DNA from: Novipirellula aureliae
GTDB taxonomy: Bacteria > Planctomycetota > Planctomycetia > Pirellulales > Pirellulaceae
Assembly: GCF_007860185.1 (NCBI RefSeq)
Contig: NZ_SJPY01000001.1
Span: 519,132-583,131 of the forward strand
Length of the DNA stretch: 64,000 nt
Direction of reading: 5' to 3'
Part shown: piece by piece, positions 1 to 9,988 of the stretch
How positions within the stretch are numbered: the first letter of the stretch is position 1
Layout of the letters: the number at the start of each line of letters is the position of its first letter
The notes under the pieces: generated by a model
What the model was told of the DNA's origin: nothing
What the model saw: only the letters and a program-made list of their open reading frames with translations
The model's database searches: none
Made by a program: the position numbers and the translations under genes

Positions 1-1106
1 GTTGGGCGGTAACGCATCCCGATCTTTGGCAACAAGCTCAATCCGCAGTGACGCAAATGTCGAGCTATTCGGGACAACAGAAAGAGGCCGATGAGCTGTT
101 GTTGACGAAATTAACGTTCCTCAATGAGCTTGGGAAAGAGGTGTCGGGAAATGCCGAAAAACGTTTGAAGTGGATGGAAGCTCTGCAAGCGATCAATTCG
201 GCAATTCCTCGGATGGAATTCCCTGACGGCAAGATCCCCAACGCAAAAGAATTGCCCTATGAAGATCGCATTGATATTCACATCACTCGGATCGAGAGTA
301 AGTATGTTAGCGATCTGACACTATGGTGGTCCTTCTCAACGGCCGCACGATTCAAGGAAGAAATGCTAAACTGGACCAAAATCACTGGGAAACCGATTCC
401 TGATGATGTCGACACCGATCCCTACGCAGGATTCGGTACCGAGGCGGGTATGGCGGCGCCTGCGGAAGCACCCATTTATGATTCAGCCTATGATTCAGCA
501 GGGACTGCCTATGATTCAACAGGGACTGCCACCGGAGAGTTTGGCGCTGAGGTGAACCCAGCATTGGCGAAACTCGCCACGTTGCAAGGACCTTCCGGTG
601 ATGGATGGATTATCGAAATGCATGGGTATCACTACTACAACAGTTCGAAGTATATGGGCAAGGAAGGCAATAACCACATTCAGGCCTACTTGACGACCAA
701 CTTCATGCTCAAACCGATTCTGGTTCCTGATGAGACGGGCAAGATGGTTTCATTCACGCCGCGCCAATTTGGATTTTCGTATCCGATTTTGCTTGAGGAT
801 GGGAGACCTCAGTTGGTTTCAATCCCCAATCCTGATTTCGATCCTGAAGCGATCGCCTTGGCCCAACAGGCCTTGCAGATGAATGAGATTCCACTCGGAC
901 AAACGGCTCAAGAGCTAGAAGATCTCATCGAAGAACCCGCTACATTGGAGGTTTTGAAGCTTGACTTCGTTTACCAAATCGTTTGGCAACCGACGACGAT
1001 GGCGGACCGGTTGGAAGTCAAGCGTCTCGCCGAAGAAGCCAAGGCCGCCGAGGAAGCCGCTGCCGCCGAGGCCGCGGCCCAATCGGTTGCCGCCATACCA
1101 CAGTAA
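1..1106 (+). CDS. Planctomycete protein of unknown function, 5' end outside window
   Basis: The reading frame is open from base 3 to the TAA at 1104-1106, and the codons before the GTG at 48 read as ordinary protein (W-A-V-T-H-P-D-L-W-Q-Q), so the gene most likely begins upstream of the window and only its C-terminal 368 or so codons are seen. The visible part is soluble-looking: a charged helical first third, then a low-complexity stretch with repeated Y-D-S-A/T units (bases 475-535), a mixed domain, and an Ala/Glu-rich helical tail. No membrane segment is visible. It is followed after 90 bases by a second gene on the same strand that has an N-terminal membrane anchor, so the three genes at 1-5103 probably form one operon. 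I do not recognise the family. A role in a cell-envelope or pilus-like assembly is only a guess from the single-anchor neighbours. Confidence 0.8.
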   Translation, partial: WAVTHPDLWQQAQSAVTQMSSYSGQQKEADELLLTKLTFLNELGKEVSGNAEKRLKWMEALQAINSAIPRMEFPDGKIPNAKELPYEDRIDIHITRIESKYVSDLTLWWSFSTAARFKEEMLNWTKITGKPIPDDVDTDPYAGFGTEAGMAAPAEAPIYDSAYDSAGTAYDSTGTATGEFGAEVNPALAKLATLQGPSGDGWIIEMHGYHYYNSSKYMGKEGNNHIQAYLTTNFMLKPILVPDETGKMVSFTPRQFGFSYPILLEDGRPQLVSIPNPDFDPEAIALAQQALQMNEIPLGQTAQELEDLIEEPATLEVLKLDFVYQIVWQPTTMADRLEVKRLAEEAKAAEEAAAAEAAAQSVAAIPQ

Positions 1107-1196
1107 ACCGTCCCCAGTCATAAACCGCCCCTCGTAACGCGTCTACTACTACTTCACTTTTCTATTCGCCTGCTCGTCACTTAACCGAGTTATCTC

Positions 1197-2921
1197 ATGG
1201 GTCAACTAAAAGAACAATTCGCCGTCGTCATGCGTTACGGGTTTTGGATTGGAATCGCTGTTTCGGTTCTCGTGTCGCTTGTCGTTTGGTACTTGGCAAC
1301 GTCAAGCTTGGTGGCGGAACGAGAGAGCCAGAAACAAAAGATTAATAGCGCGTTCACTTCGGTGTCGAGTTTGCAAGGAGAGTTAGCGACGCATCCCAAT
1401 CCCGCTTCGCATGAGGTGATGGAACAGATGATTGACGCTAGGACCGACATCGTGTTACAGGCTTGGAAAGACATGTATGAACGCCAACGCGGCTTGTTGA
1501 CTTGGCCTGATTCCCTGCAACAGGATTTCATTCGTGAATACGAAGACTTGATTCCGATCGAAAAGTATATCGATTTCCCGCCGACCGAAGCACAGAAAAA
1601 AGAAACCTATTTGTTGAGCCGGTATGGAACGTATATCGGCCGCGTTTTGCCGGACATCGCCAAGTATGCACGTACCGAATGGGTGGCAACTTTCGATCCC
1701 AACCGAGCAACCCCGACAAAGAAAGAACTCGATCAACGCAGAATCTCGGGTCGCGAAAATCGGCCTTTGGTTGAGTGGAGCTCAACAAGCCAACAAAGCC
1801 TCTTGAATGACCTGTTTCCCTGGCGAACCAAACCTTACCCATCGACTTTGGAAGTTTACTACTCTCAGGAAAATCTGTGGATCTTAAAGCAATTGCTACA
1901 GATCATTGATACCGTTAACAAGGATGCTAACGAGCCATTTGAGGCGAAGATTCACGCTATCAAGGCAATCAAAATAGGTCGATCCGTCAATTTCAATGCC
2001 GGTTCCATCCAACGCGTCCCAGCACGTCTATCGGACGGCATGGATGCTATGGGCATGGGGATGGATGAAATGGGCATGGACGACATGGGAATGGACGATA
2101 TGGGGGGTGACATCTATGGCGGTGGCATGGGCATGGACGAAATGGATATGGGTATGGGTATGGGAGGAGTCGCCATCGATCCGGCTGACAATCGATATGT
2201 CGACCCGATGTATCAACCGATTACGGGGGCTGCCCTGCGTACTGCACTGACCAGCGAGCTGCCCACGGATGTGAACTTGGCGGTGGCAAAAAAGGTGCCA
2301 GTGATGATGAGTGTTTCGATCGATCAGCGTGCGATCCCAGACTTCTTGGCCGCTTGCGGCAGTGCAGCGTTGATGGTGCAAGTTCGCCAAGTCCGTGTGC
2401 TCGAAAAGGATGGTTCAGTCGTCTCCGATTCGGGTGGCGGCTATGGCGGCGGCGGTGGATTCGGCGGTTATGACAGTGGTGGGATGGAGGATTACGGTGG
2501 GATGGAGGATTACGGTGGCGGTGGCGGTGCAACCATGATGGACAGCGCACCCGCGGAACGACCGTACGATATGGATGTCGAAGTGTACGGTCTGATTAAT
2601 ATCTACAACCCGCCAAGCCGAGAAAGCTTAGGACTCGATCAATTGACCGAAGATACAGTCGTCGATGGACTCGATTTAGGTAATCAAGCGACCAAGCCTG
2701 CGGAACCGCAAACTCCCATCCCAAGTAATCCTGTCCCAAGTAATCCTGTCGTGCCCGACAATCCGGCTGGTACCGTTCCACCAGCAACCGATGCGGTTCC
2801 AGACGCCGGGCAACCCGCTTTGCCACCCACTCAGCCGGAACCTCAGCCCGCTGGCCAGCCACCGGGCCAGCCGACTGCTGCAGCGACTCCCGGCGGACCT
2901 TTCGTCGCTCGCGGAGCGTAA
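1197..2921 (+). CDS. Membrane-anchored protein with Met/Gly/Asp-rich and Gly/Tyr-rich segments
   Basis: 574 residues. A short cytoplasmic N-terminus is followed by one hydrophobic helix (about residues 15-33), after which the protein should lie outside the membrane. A helical region reaches to about residue 270. Then comes a striking segment of about 45 residues made almost only of Met, Gly and Asp (repeats such as MGMDEMGMDDMG, residues about 280-325), a globular part, a Gly/Tyr-rich stretch (about 411-446, repeated G-G-M-E-D-Y), and a Pro-rich tail with repeated S-N-P-V. The ATG at 1197 directly precedes the anchor. The layout (short tail, one helix, long outer part) resembles pilus inner-membrane components such as PilN/PilO in general form only; no family motif was recognised. 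The Met-rich segment could bind metal or simply be disordered. Confidence 0.85.
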   Translation: MGQLKEQFAVVMRYGFWIGIAVSVLVSLVVWYLATSSLVAERESQKQKINSAFTSVSSLQGELATHPNPASHEVMEQMIDARTDIVLQAWKDMYERQRGLLTWPDSLQQDFIREYEDLIPIEKYIDFPPTEAQKKETYLLSRYGTYIGRVLPDIAKYARTEWVATFDPNRATPTKKELDQRRISGRENRPLVEWSSTSQQSLLNDLFPWRTKPYPSTLEVYYSQENLWILKQLLQIIDTVNKDANEPFEAKIHAIKAIKIGRSVNFNAGSIQRVPARLSDGMDAMGMGMDEMGMDDMGMDDMGGDIYGGGMGMDEMDMGMGMGGVAIDPADNRYVDPMYQPITGAALRTALTSELPTDVNLAVAKKVPVMMSVSIDQRAIPDFLAACGSAALMVQVRQVRVLEKDGSVVSDSGGGYGGGGGFGGYDSGGMEDYGGMEDYGGGGGATMMDSAPAERPYDMDVEVYGLINIYNPPSRESLGLDQLTEDTVVDGLDLGNQATKPAEPQTPIPSNPVPSNPVVPDNPAGTVPPATDAVPDAGQPALPPTQPEPQPAGQPPGQPTAAATPGGPFVARGA

Positions 2922-2979
2922 GCTTCACCTGCGATTGTTTTATGTTTTCAGATTTCTAGACGCTAACGACAATTTTGCG

Positions 2980-5103
2980 ATGGACACTCAAAAAATCAAA
3001 GATCTATTCATTCAGCATGTCGAGAAAGCAGTGCTCGCGGTATTCGTGCTCTTCTCTTTGCTGTTGGTCTACCAAGCGCTGAAGATCGAGAGTTTTGAAA
3101 AGCAGCCTGAAAAGCTGCGAACGGATGCCAACAACGTTGCACAACAAGTCGACGTCAATCACAACGAAGAAATCATCCCATTGCGAGAGCCGAAAGAGGA
3201 TATTTTGGCTCGCACCAATGCTGCGCAAACCCCGGTAGACCCTTCGATCTATGTCATCAAAGAACCTTGGCAGCGACTATCGGTCGACACCGAGTTCAAA
3301 CGGAAAGATCCAACGATCTTCCCACCAACGGATCTCATCGCCAAAGGGGTTGTTCGGTCTTTGGCCATTCGCTCCACAGATCCTCAATATCCTTTGCTAG
3401 ACAAAGAATTCGCCAAGTATTTGATTCCTGAAGATCAAGGAAGAAGACCTCGCGGGGGCGCTAGAAGTGGTCGTGGCAACCCGATGCGGGGGGATTATGT
3501 CGACGATTATGAAATGGGCTCAACCGACATGGTCGATCGGGCTCGTGGTCGGGGCGATCGCGGGCCAAATGCCGTCGTCGTGGAACAACCAAATTGGTTT
3601 GCTGAACCTGAGATCAATGAGTCGCTTTACAGTCCTCCACCAAACTTGACTGATTTTCGTGATTCGCGTGTCGAGCAGTATCCGGTTCCTCAGATCGCAC
3701 GCTTTGTCGCAGGCGTTGCTGTGTTGCCGCACGGAAAGATCTATCAATCCTATCGGAAGGCTCTCGAGGTCGAATCCGCGGACTACCGTCCAAACGATCG
3801 CGATACTCCGAAATACTGGAATTTCCAAGTTCAACGGGCTGACGTAACCAACAAGTCCGTTGACCAATTGACCGAACGAGATTGGGTCGACCGACGCGAT
3901 CGTGCCTATCACACCAAGTTGGCCGCGCTCTATTGGGCAGGTTTTGCACCTGAGCTTGTGCCCGTCGATTATCGTGACAGCATGATCACGACATGGATCC
4001 CACCCGTTCTTATGGACGAGTATGCAAGTTTTACAATGCATCCGAAAATTCCAACGTTAACTCAAATGGAAATCGACGAGATCGAGAATACGGAGGAATT
4101 GAGAATCACGGATCCTAATAGTATCTTTGCCCAAGACGGGACCATCACAGGCGTCGACATCGCAGGCCCCGAGTTTTCGATGGCCGATTCTCTCGATAAC
4201 GAGTACGGTGGCCGAATGGGAAGCGGCTACGATACGACGAGTCGATCCATGTATGGCTATACCGGTATCGAAACTCGGCCAGCCGAGTACAAATTGGTTC
4301 GCTTCTATGATATGGCGATCGGAAATGATCCCCAGGCACCAAAGATGGGCCGCAAGTACGTGTACCGGGTTCGAATCAGTGTCAATGATCCGAACTTTCC
4401 ATCGGACCCAATGCTACAACCCAAAACGAGTTCACTGGCCCCCGACGTCTATGGCCGAGTGAGTGAGTTGATTGCGAAAGCAGAAAGAATATTCCAAGAA
4501 AAAACTGCGAAACGCGAGCGATTTGACCCGTCAACGATTCGAGAATTCGAGCGTTGGTCCGAGTGGAGCGAACCGAGTAATCCGGTTCAATTGCCGACTG
4601 GCAACGGTTATCTCGTCGGTCCGGTGAGTGGAGCGGAAACCACAACCCTCTCGTTCCAAAATCGCAGTGTTCCCTACGAAAAGAAACCTGCGACGGCAAA
4701 GATGGTTGTGACCGCTTATGATCCATCTGTTCAGACGAAAGTGTCCTTGGAGATCGATGTTGCTGAAGGCAGTGTGTTGAGTGCCGAAAAGGTTAAGATT
4801 GAATCGGATAAACCGACGGTAACCGAAACCGAAGGTGAGAAGGGAGTCGTTGTCATCGATCCATTCACCTTGGCGGCTCATTCGTTAGACAGTGCGAAAA
4901 TCAAGAGTCGAAACACGGTGGTGGGCATCGAAGGCGGGCAGCGGCTTCAAATCGTCGAGGAAGATGAGATGACTCAGCCTGGTCTCATCCTTGTCGCTGA
5001 CGAGGATGGGAAACTTCGACTCGGTCAAGAGCTCGATGATTTACAAAGCTATCGTGCCCATTCGTTTGCCGTTCAGAAAGAATCGCATGTTGAAAGCAAC
5101 TAG
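2980..5103 (+). CDS. Large membrane-anchored protein of unknown function
   Basis: 707 residues counted from the ATG at 2980. The frame is open further upstream, but that stretch overlaps the end of the preceding gene and lacks a convincing start, while 2980 places a typical anchor helix at residues 15-34. The rest (about 670 residues) should be outside the membrane and includes an Arg/Gly-rich stretch near residues 155-200, a Gly/Tyr/Met/Ser stretch near 405-430, and a C-terminal part rich in beta-type sequence with Val/Thr/Lys alternation. It is third in a collinear group with the two preceding genes, all with similar composition. The stop codon TAG (5101-5103) overlaps the stop of the convergent gene in a CTAG palindrome. 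Function unknown. Confidence 0.85.
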   Translation: MDTQKIKDLFIQHVEKAVLAVFVLFSLLLVYQALKIESFEKQPEKLRTDANNVAQQVDVNHNEEIIPLREPKEDILARTNAAQTPVDPSIYVIKEPWQRLSVDTEFKRKDPTIFPPTDLIAKGVVRSLAIRSTDPQYPLLDKEFAKYLIPEDQGRRPRGGARSGRGNPMRGDYVDDYEMGSTDMVDRARGRGDRGPNAVVVEQPNWFAEPEINESLYSPPPNLTDFRDSRVEQYPVPQIARFVAGVAVLPHGKIYQSYRKALEVESADYRPNDRDTPKYWNFQVQRADVTNKSVDQLTERDWVDRRDRAYHTKLAALYWAGFAPELVPVDYRDSMITTWIPPVLMDEYASFTMHPKIPTLTQMEIDEIENTEELRITDPNSIFAQDGTITGVDIAGPEFSMADSLDNEYGGRMGSGYDTTSRSMYGYTGIETRPAEYKLVRFYDMAIGNDPQAPKMGRKYVYRVRISVNDPNFPSDPMLQPKTSSLAPDVYGRVSELIAKAERIFQEKTAKRERFDPSTIREFERWSEWSEPSNPVQLPTGNGYLVGPVSGAETTTLSFQNRSVPYEKKPATAKMVVTAYDPSVQTKVSLEIDVAEGSVLSAEKVKIESDKPTVTETEGEKGVVVIDPFTLAAHSLDSAKIKSRNTVVGIEGGQRLQIVEEDEMTQPGLILVADEDGKLRLGQELDDLQSYRAHSFAVQKESHVESN

Positions 5104-6818
5104 CTGATAATTTCTCGGCGATTTTGTACGTAGTCCCATAAAACGAACCGATCCAAATCGCGCCCGCTCGTAAAGAAGACGCGACCCTTTGTCGATTCAG
5201 CCAATCGATAGGCAAAGCGAATATCCTCTTCGCTTTGCGACCAACTCGGCACCAAAAAGATGTTGATGGTAATCCCTTCTTTTTGACACATCCGCGCCTC
5301 ACGCATCGTCGCTTGCTCGGTCATCGGATCGGGCGGATAGAGCATGTACAACCATTGTTGTTCAAAATGGGCCGTTGGCAAACCGTCGGTAATCAAGACA
5401 ATCTGACGATTCGGCGTATCGGTATTGACCAAGTTCTGACGAGCCAATTGCAAGGAATGCTGGATATTGGTGAAGTGAGGATGCACCTCGTGCTCGCTCA
5501 CCTCCGCATCACTCATGTCCGCCTTCAAACGAACCCACGGATCGTGAATGGTTACTGGTTTGGGCATCAAATTGATGATCTCTCCAGGCGGCGTTAGCTT
5601 TGCGAATGTGTACATTTCGATGAACCGGAGAAAATCGCCAGGGTATTCTGAATGGATCAGCCCTTGCATCGCCAATGCCATACGTTTGACGTTGATGTAT
5701 TGACCGTCATAGCGCATCGATCCGCTCATGTCCATAATCACACAGGTCGCACACTTGGGATGATTGCGTGTTTTGTGGACGACGATGTCATCGTTGTGCA
5801 GTCGTATCGGACGTTCATCCCCTTGGCGTAGCAGTGCGTTGATAACCGTTTGCGGCAAATCCAAATTCGCAACGCTATCACCAAACTCGTAAGGTTTGGT
5901 CCGCTGCATCTCGACCGCCCCTTCGCCGATGACATCACCTTGGTGCCGCCCGCTCCGAGATGGAGCGAGTTCACTAAAGATCTTTTCGAGCAATCGGGCT
6001 TGAAAGATCTTGTGTGCTTTTGGGGTGAGTCGAAAAGCACCTCTGTTATTGGGATCGCGTTCGAGACCTTGCCGCTCAGCTTGTTCACGAACCAGGTTTT
6101 CGACTTGACGCCGCATCTCTTCAAGCTGCTGCATATCGCCTGGTTCAGCAAATTCGTTCATCAAGTCCATATCGATCAAACCAATTTGAGCTGTCTTCGC
6201 TGCCTCTTCGATCTGGTTTAGCAGTTCGTCGATCTTTTCGAGTTCCTCCTTGACCTCGAGAGCTTTTGGGATGGTCAGCGATTCGACCCCAACAAAGTCG
6301 TATTTGGAAGCCATCTCTTCGATTTGGTGCTTATCCGCCATCCGCTGCGATACGTTGAGAATTCCGCGTGCTGGATCGCTGTTATCATCACCGATTTGGT
6401 ACCACAATGACTCTAACAAATAAGGCTGCTCTTGAACGACGGCGCGTCTGAAAATCTTGTCCGACTCTTCCGGAAGCCGCACCGACTTGGTGGATTGCAG
6501 GAAGACTTTCTTCGCTTTCTGCAGCACGGAACGGGTCTCATACTTCTCGAGGATTTTGCGTTTGCGTTCTTCGAGCATTGCGCGAAGCGTATCCAAACTA
6601 GGTCCCATGCCCGCAATCTGGCTGGGGTCCAAACGGATCGCTCGCGCCAATTCCTCTTCGCTCAATTCACGATAGTTGCCATACATCAACGCTTGTTCGA
6701 ATGCGGGGCTAACTAAATCGGGCGGCGGTTGTGTGGGGGACGGAAATTTTAACGGGTCATACTTCTGGTAGGAATGGATGACGCCCCCTGGTCGATATGC
6801 CGTTTGCCGATATGCCAT
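5100..6818 (-). CDS. VWA-domain protein, partner of the adjacent AAA+ ATPase
   Basis: 572 residues. The N-terminal 330 residues are mostly helical and charged. The C-terminal part is a von Willebrand A domain with an intact metal-ion-dependent adhesion site: D-M-S-G-S-M near residue 361 and later T-D-G-L-P-T. In the MoxR/VWA and magnesium/cobalt chelatase families such a protein works with an AAA+ ATPase to remodel or insert metal into a target. Here the ATPase gene lies directly upstream on the same strand with only a 12-base gap, so the pair is surely co-expressed. It is not a ChlD or CobT of normal build, since no acidic/proline linker is seen, and the substrate is unknown. Its last codon and stop overlap the convergent gene by four bases. 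Confidence 0.88.
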   Translation of the reverse strand: MAYRQTAYRPGGVIHSYQKYDPLKFPSPTQPPPDLVSPAFEQALMYGNYRELSEEELARAIRLDPSQIAGMGPSLDTLRAMLEERKRKILEKYETRSVLQKAKKVFLQSTKSVRLPEESDKIFRRAVVQEQPYLLESLWYQIGDDNSDPARGILNVSQRMADKHQIEEMASKYDFVGVESLTIPKALEVKEELEKIDELLNQIEEAAKTAQIGLIDMDLMNEFAEPGDMQQLEEMRRQVENLVREQAERQGLERDPNNRGAFRLTPKAHKIFQARLLEKIFSELAPSRSGRHQGDVIGEGAVEMQRTKPYEFGDSVANLDLPQTVINALLRQGDERPIRLHNDDIVVHKTRNHPKCATCVIMDMSGSMRYDGQYINVKRMALAMQGLIHSEYPGDFLRFIEMYTFAKLTPPGEIINLMPKPVTIHDPWVRLKADMSDAEVSEHEVHPHFTNIQHSLQLARQNLVNTDTPNRQIVLITDGLPTAHFEQQWLYMLYPPDPMTEQATMREARMCQKEGITINIFLVPSWSQSEEDIRFAYRLAESTKGRVFFTSGRDLDRFVLWDYVQNRREIIS

Positions 6819-6830
6819 CTGTGCGAATTC

Positions 6831-8294
6831 CTATAGCTCGTATTGAATTTGACCGTGACGTTGTGATCGGCTAATCCGATCCATGCTGTAGAGCCCCGCC
6901 AAAACGAATTCGACACAGCTAGCTCGTACCGCTTCATCTTCACTGGCGTTCAGTTCAAACGCCTTATCCCAAGCTGGCGGAACATTTTGTAACCGCTCGG
7001 CATACTCACGGCTCGGCAACATATCGCCAACTTCGACACGTACGCCGCTGCGGAAAATTTCGGCGATTTCGGACAAGCCATGCTCTTCGACATATTCTCG
7101 AAATACAACTTCGATCGCCTGAGCGATGACGGAATCGAGGACTTGACGCTCGCTCATTTGGTGGGTTCCCATCATGTCGAGTTCCAATTTCCCAAGCGAA
7201 CTGGCATACAAGTGACCAAGATCGCTGATACGAGGAACAGCTGGCTTCTCGCCATGGATCACACCACGTTGGCGAGCTGAGGCAACGATGGTACGGAAAT
7301 TTGCCATCGAAAAACGAGCGGATACACCCGAAGATTGATCGATGTACTTGCTTTTCCGCGCTTGAACAGTGATTTCTTCGACGATTTGATACATAAAGTA
7401 AGGGACCTGAACCGGGTAAGCACCGTCAAGTTCGCTGCCTACCTCTTGTTGCAGAATTTCAATCCCTTGATCTCGCTCATCGGGATAGTGCGTTTGCACG
7501 ATCGTGCCGATACGGTCCTTCAATTGTGGGATCACTTTGCCGCTGCGGTTGTAAGTCGATGGGTTGGCCGAAAACAGAATCACCAAATCCAAATCGAACT
7601 GGATCGGATAACCCCGGATTTGCACATCTCGTTCTTCGAGCACATTGAACAAACCGACTTGCACCAAGTCATCAAGTTCAGGCAATTCGTTCATCGCAAA
7701 AATCCCGCGGTGCATCCGAGGGATCAAACCGAACGACAATGCCTCCTCGGCACTCATACTGACGCCGCCGGTCAATTTGGCCGGATCGATTTCGCCAATG
7801 ATATCGGCAAACTTCGTTCCAGGGCTAAGTCGTTCCGCATAACGATCGCTGCGATGCCACCAGGCAATCTTGATTTCATCGGGCGAATGGTTGGCAACCA
7901 ATTTTTTGCCCGCTGCGGAAATCGGTTGTTCGGGATCTTCGTGGACTGGCAAATCAGGATGATCGATGTAGGGAATCCATTCATCGAGAAAACGGACGAG
8001 CATTCGCATGATGCGACTCTTTGCTTGCCCTTTTTCGCCGAGAAATAACATGTCATGGCCAGCGAGTATCGCCAGATTGATTTCGGGGATGACGGTCGCA
8101 TCATAGCCGATAATTCCGGGGTACAACGGTTCGCCCGCAGCGAGCATCCGGACAAAGTTGTCGCGCATCTCTTGCTTGACCGTCTTCGGTTTCCAGCCGC
8201 TCTCGCGAAGTTCGCCCAAGTTGCTCGGTTTGGTAGTTGTCGCCACGACTTTCATATGCAAATCATCCAAAACAGAAAAAGGGTCATTCAACAC
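6831..8294 (-). CDS. MoxR/Mg-chelatase-like AAA+ ATPase
   Basis: 487 residues. The P-loop is G-E-K-G-Q-A-K-S (residues 86-93), a form seen in chelatase ChlI-type and MoxR ATPases. The Walker B region reads [11 protein letters not shown], with Asn where Asp is usual in front of the Glu. A sensor-1-like segment [11 protein letters not shown] follows, and the C-terminal lid helices are present. A segment of about 70 residues inserted between Walker A and B is longer than in a minimal MoxR. The ATPase should hydrolyse ATP to drive the VWA partner encoded 12 bases downstream. Start: ATG at 8294; a second Met at residue 14 is possible. The Asn in Walker B may be normal for this subfamily, but I could not compare. 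Confidence 0.88.
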   Translation of the reverse strand: MLNDPFSVLDDLHMKVVATTTKPSNLGELRESGWKPKTVKQEMRDNFVRMLAAGEPLYPGIIGYDATVIPEINLAILAGHDMLFLGEKGQAKSRIMRMLVRFLDEWIPYIDHPDLPVHEDPEQPISAAGKKLVANHSPDEIKIAWWHRSDRYAERLSPGTKFADIIGEIDPAKLTGGVSMSAEEALSFGLIPRMHRGIFAMNELPELDDLVQVGLFNVLEERDVQIRGYPIQFDLDLVILFSANPSTYNRSGKVIPQLKDRIGTIVQTHYPDERDQGIEILQQEVGSELDGAYPVQVPYFMYQIVEEITVQARKSKYIDQSSGVSARFSMANFRTIVASARQRGVIHGEKPAVPRISDLGHLYASSLGKLELDMMGTHQMSERQVLDSVIAQAIEVVFREYVEEHGLSEIAEIFRSGVRVEVGDMLPSREYAERLQNVPPAWDKAFELNASEDEAVRASCVEFVLAGLYSMDRISRSQRHGQIQYEL

Positions 8295-8533
8295 GATGGC
8301 TGTATTGTAGTGACAAGGCCAGAGCCGAGAACCTGCGAGAAAGATCGACCCGTCGAACTTGCCATCTATCGATGGAATCCGTTAACGGCAAACCAAAGGC
8401 GTCGAAGAGTCTATTAAGGGACGGAGCACAACTCGACGGTCAGCGGCAGCAGCACTGCCGTTGTGAGCCAGCCCATAGCGGTTGTGCGGCGTTTTTTGGC
8501 AAGCGAGTGAGGGCACCTTGATTTTTTCAAGTG

Positions 8534-9841
8534 TCACCCACTTGGGGCAGCTTTGTTCCTATGTGTTTTCTTGATCACGAACACGAACACGGCGACCGCA
8601 GCGATGAGAAGTCCAACCCCCAGTAACGGACGATAGACAATCCAGGCGATACTGATCGTCAGCAATGACAAGCTGATTGCGATCAATGCGGCAACCATTG
8701 TCGTTCCAAACTCAACGATGCTACCGAAGAACGGGACAACATCGCCCAGGACCGCCAACGGTTTCAGGAAAAACGCCAATCCAGCGAACATTAGCAGTGT
8801 TCCCACGCCACGAAGAATCCAAGTCATCCTCGCATTCGCTGCCTCGGCTTGTGCGATCATCGCTTCGGGGCTAACGATCCCCATCGCCAGCATACTCAGC
8901 TGGGTCCCCGCTTTCGTCTGGTACGGCTCAAACGTTTCTCCAAACTGTTTCGACATCACGCTCACTTCACCAACGGGTGTCGCTGTGAACCAAACTCGAA
9001 CATCCCCAATCTGAGCGGGTCCCGATTTAGAGCCAGACGTCTCCTCTGTCGAAGTGGTTTCTTCCGCATCCGCATCCGAATCCGCTTCGATATCTTTGAC
9101 TGCGAACTCGGAGCCATCCTCTTTGACGCTCTCCACTTCAGCCTTCACTTCTTCTGTCGCAGCGTCCTTTTGCTTAGGACTCCAGTACAACCTTGGCGAA
9201 CGATTGGGGCCATCGTGTCGGATGACTGATTTCTGTGCGATTTCCGCGGGCAACTGTTCCATCTCAAACGGCAGCGGCTCATCTTGACTTATCTGATCGA
9301 TCAGCGATTCTGGCAACCGGAAGCCCCCGAGCATGACGTGAGTCGCCTGCTGCTGTCGCGACGGAAACGGCATTTCGTTAGGGTTATGGTGGCCCGATTC
9401 CTTGAAATCATCCGAGTTGATCAGATCGTCGGACCAGACCTTGTCATAGGAGTACGTGGTCGTGGTCGTCGTCCCACCGCCCAGTTTCTTTTTCTCTTTA
9501 CGTTTTTCGTCCTGTTCCCACTGGTACATTTCGGCATGTCGTTCGAGCCGGATACCTGGGTACGAGATATTGAACGTGTCATCGGTTAAGACATCGGATG
9601 TGGTTGTTGTTCCGCTAGTGTAAACGAATTTGCTTTCGTTCGCAGGGTCAGCCGCTTCGGCGTTCACTTTGACGACTGCACCAGCACCTTCGGTCAAACC
9701 CTGGGCCGTATGCACGGCTCGACCTTCATTCCAGAATAGCAACGGAAATGAGACCAAGAACAGAACGCCGCCGATCAAGATGCCTTTGAGTGAGCTTCCT
9801 AGCCGGCTGAACCAAGATTCATGCGTGACCTCAGTAACCAT
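8534..9841 (-). CDS. TMEM43-family membrane protein
   Basis: 435 residues. One hydrophobic helix near the N-terminus (about 18-36, followed by the conserved-looking L-L-F-W-N-E-G-R-A-V), a long hydrophilic loop of about 300 residues, and three to four hydrophobic helices at the C-terminus (from about 345). This topology and the W-N-E-G-R motif are typical of the TMEM43/LUMA family, whose eukaryotic member sits in the inner nuclear membrane; bacterial members have no settled role. An acidic stretch rich in Ala/Asp/Glu/Ser (about residues 225-275) is inserted in the loop. The gene stands apart from its neighbours: 239 bases to the AAA+ gene and 147 bases to the next gene. Confidence 0.85.
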   Translation of the reverse strand: MVTEVTHESWFSRLGSSLKGILIGGVLFLVSFPLLFWNEGRAVHTAQGLTEGAGAVVKVNAEAADPANESKFVYTSGTTTTSDVLTDDTFNISYPGIRLERHAEMYQWEQDEKRKEKKKLGGGTTTTTTYSYDKVWSDDLINSDDFKESGHHNPNEMPFPSRQQQATHVMLGGFRLPESLIDQISQDEPLPFEMEQLPAEIAQKSVIRHDGPNRSPRLYWSPKQKDAATEEVKAEVESVKEDGSEFAVKDIEADSDADAEETTSTEETSGSKSGPAQIGDVRVWFTATPVGEVSVMSKQFGETFEPYQTKAGTQLSMLAMGIVSPEAMIAQAEAANARMTWILRGVGTLLMFAGLAFFLKPLAVLGDVVPFFGSIVEFGTTMVAALIAISLSLLTISIAWIVYRPLLGVGLLIAAVAVFVFVIKKTHRNKAAPSG

Positions 9842-9988
9842 CAGTTTTTTTCCAGGTCTTTTGCGAGAGAAGAGGTAGGATTCGCGTCCGATTCTAGCAG
9901 AAGATCGCTGCAGTTGAAAGCAAAACGTCGCCCGACACAGATAGGGTCCAGGTCACCTCAAACTTCTCCGCTTGGAGAGCGACGGTGT

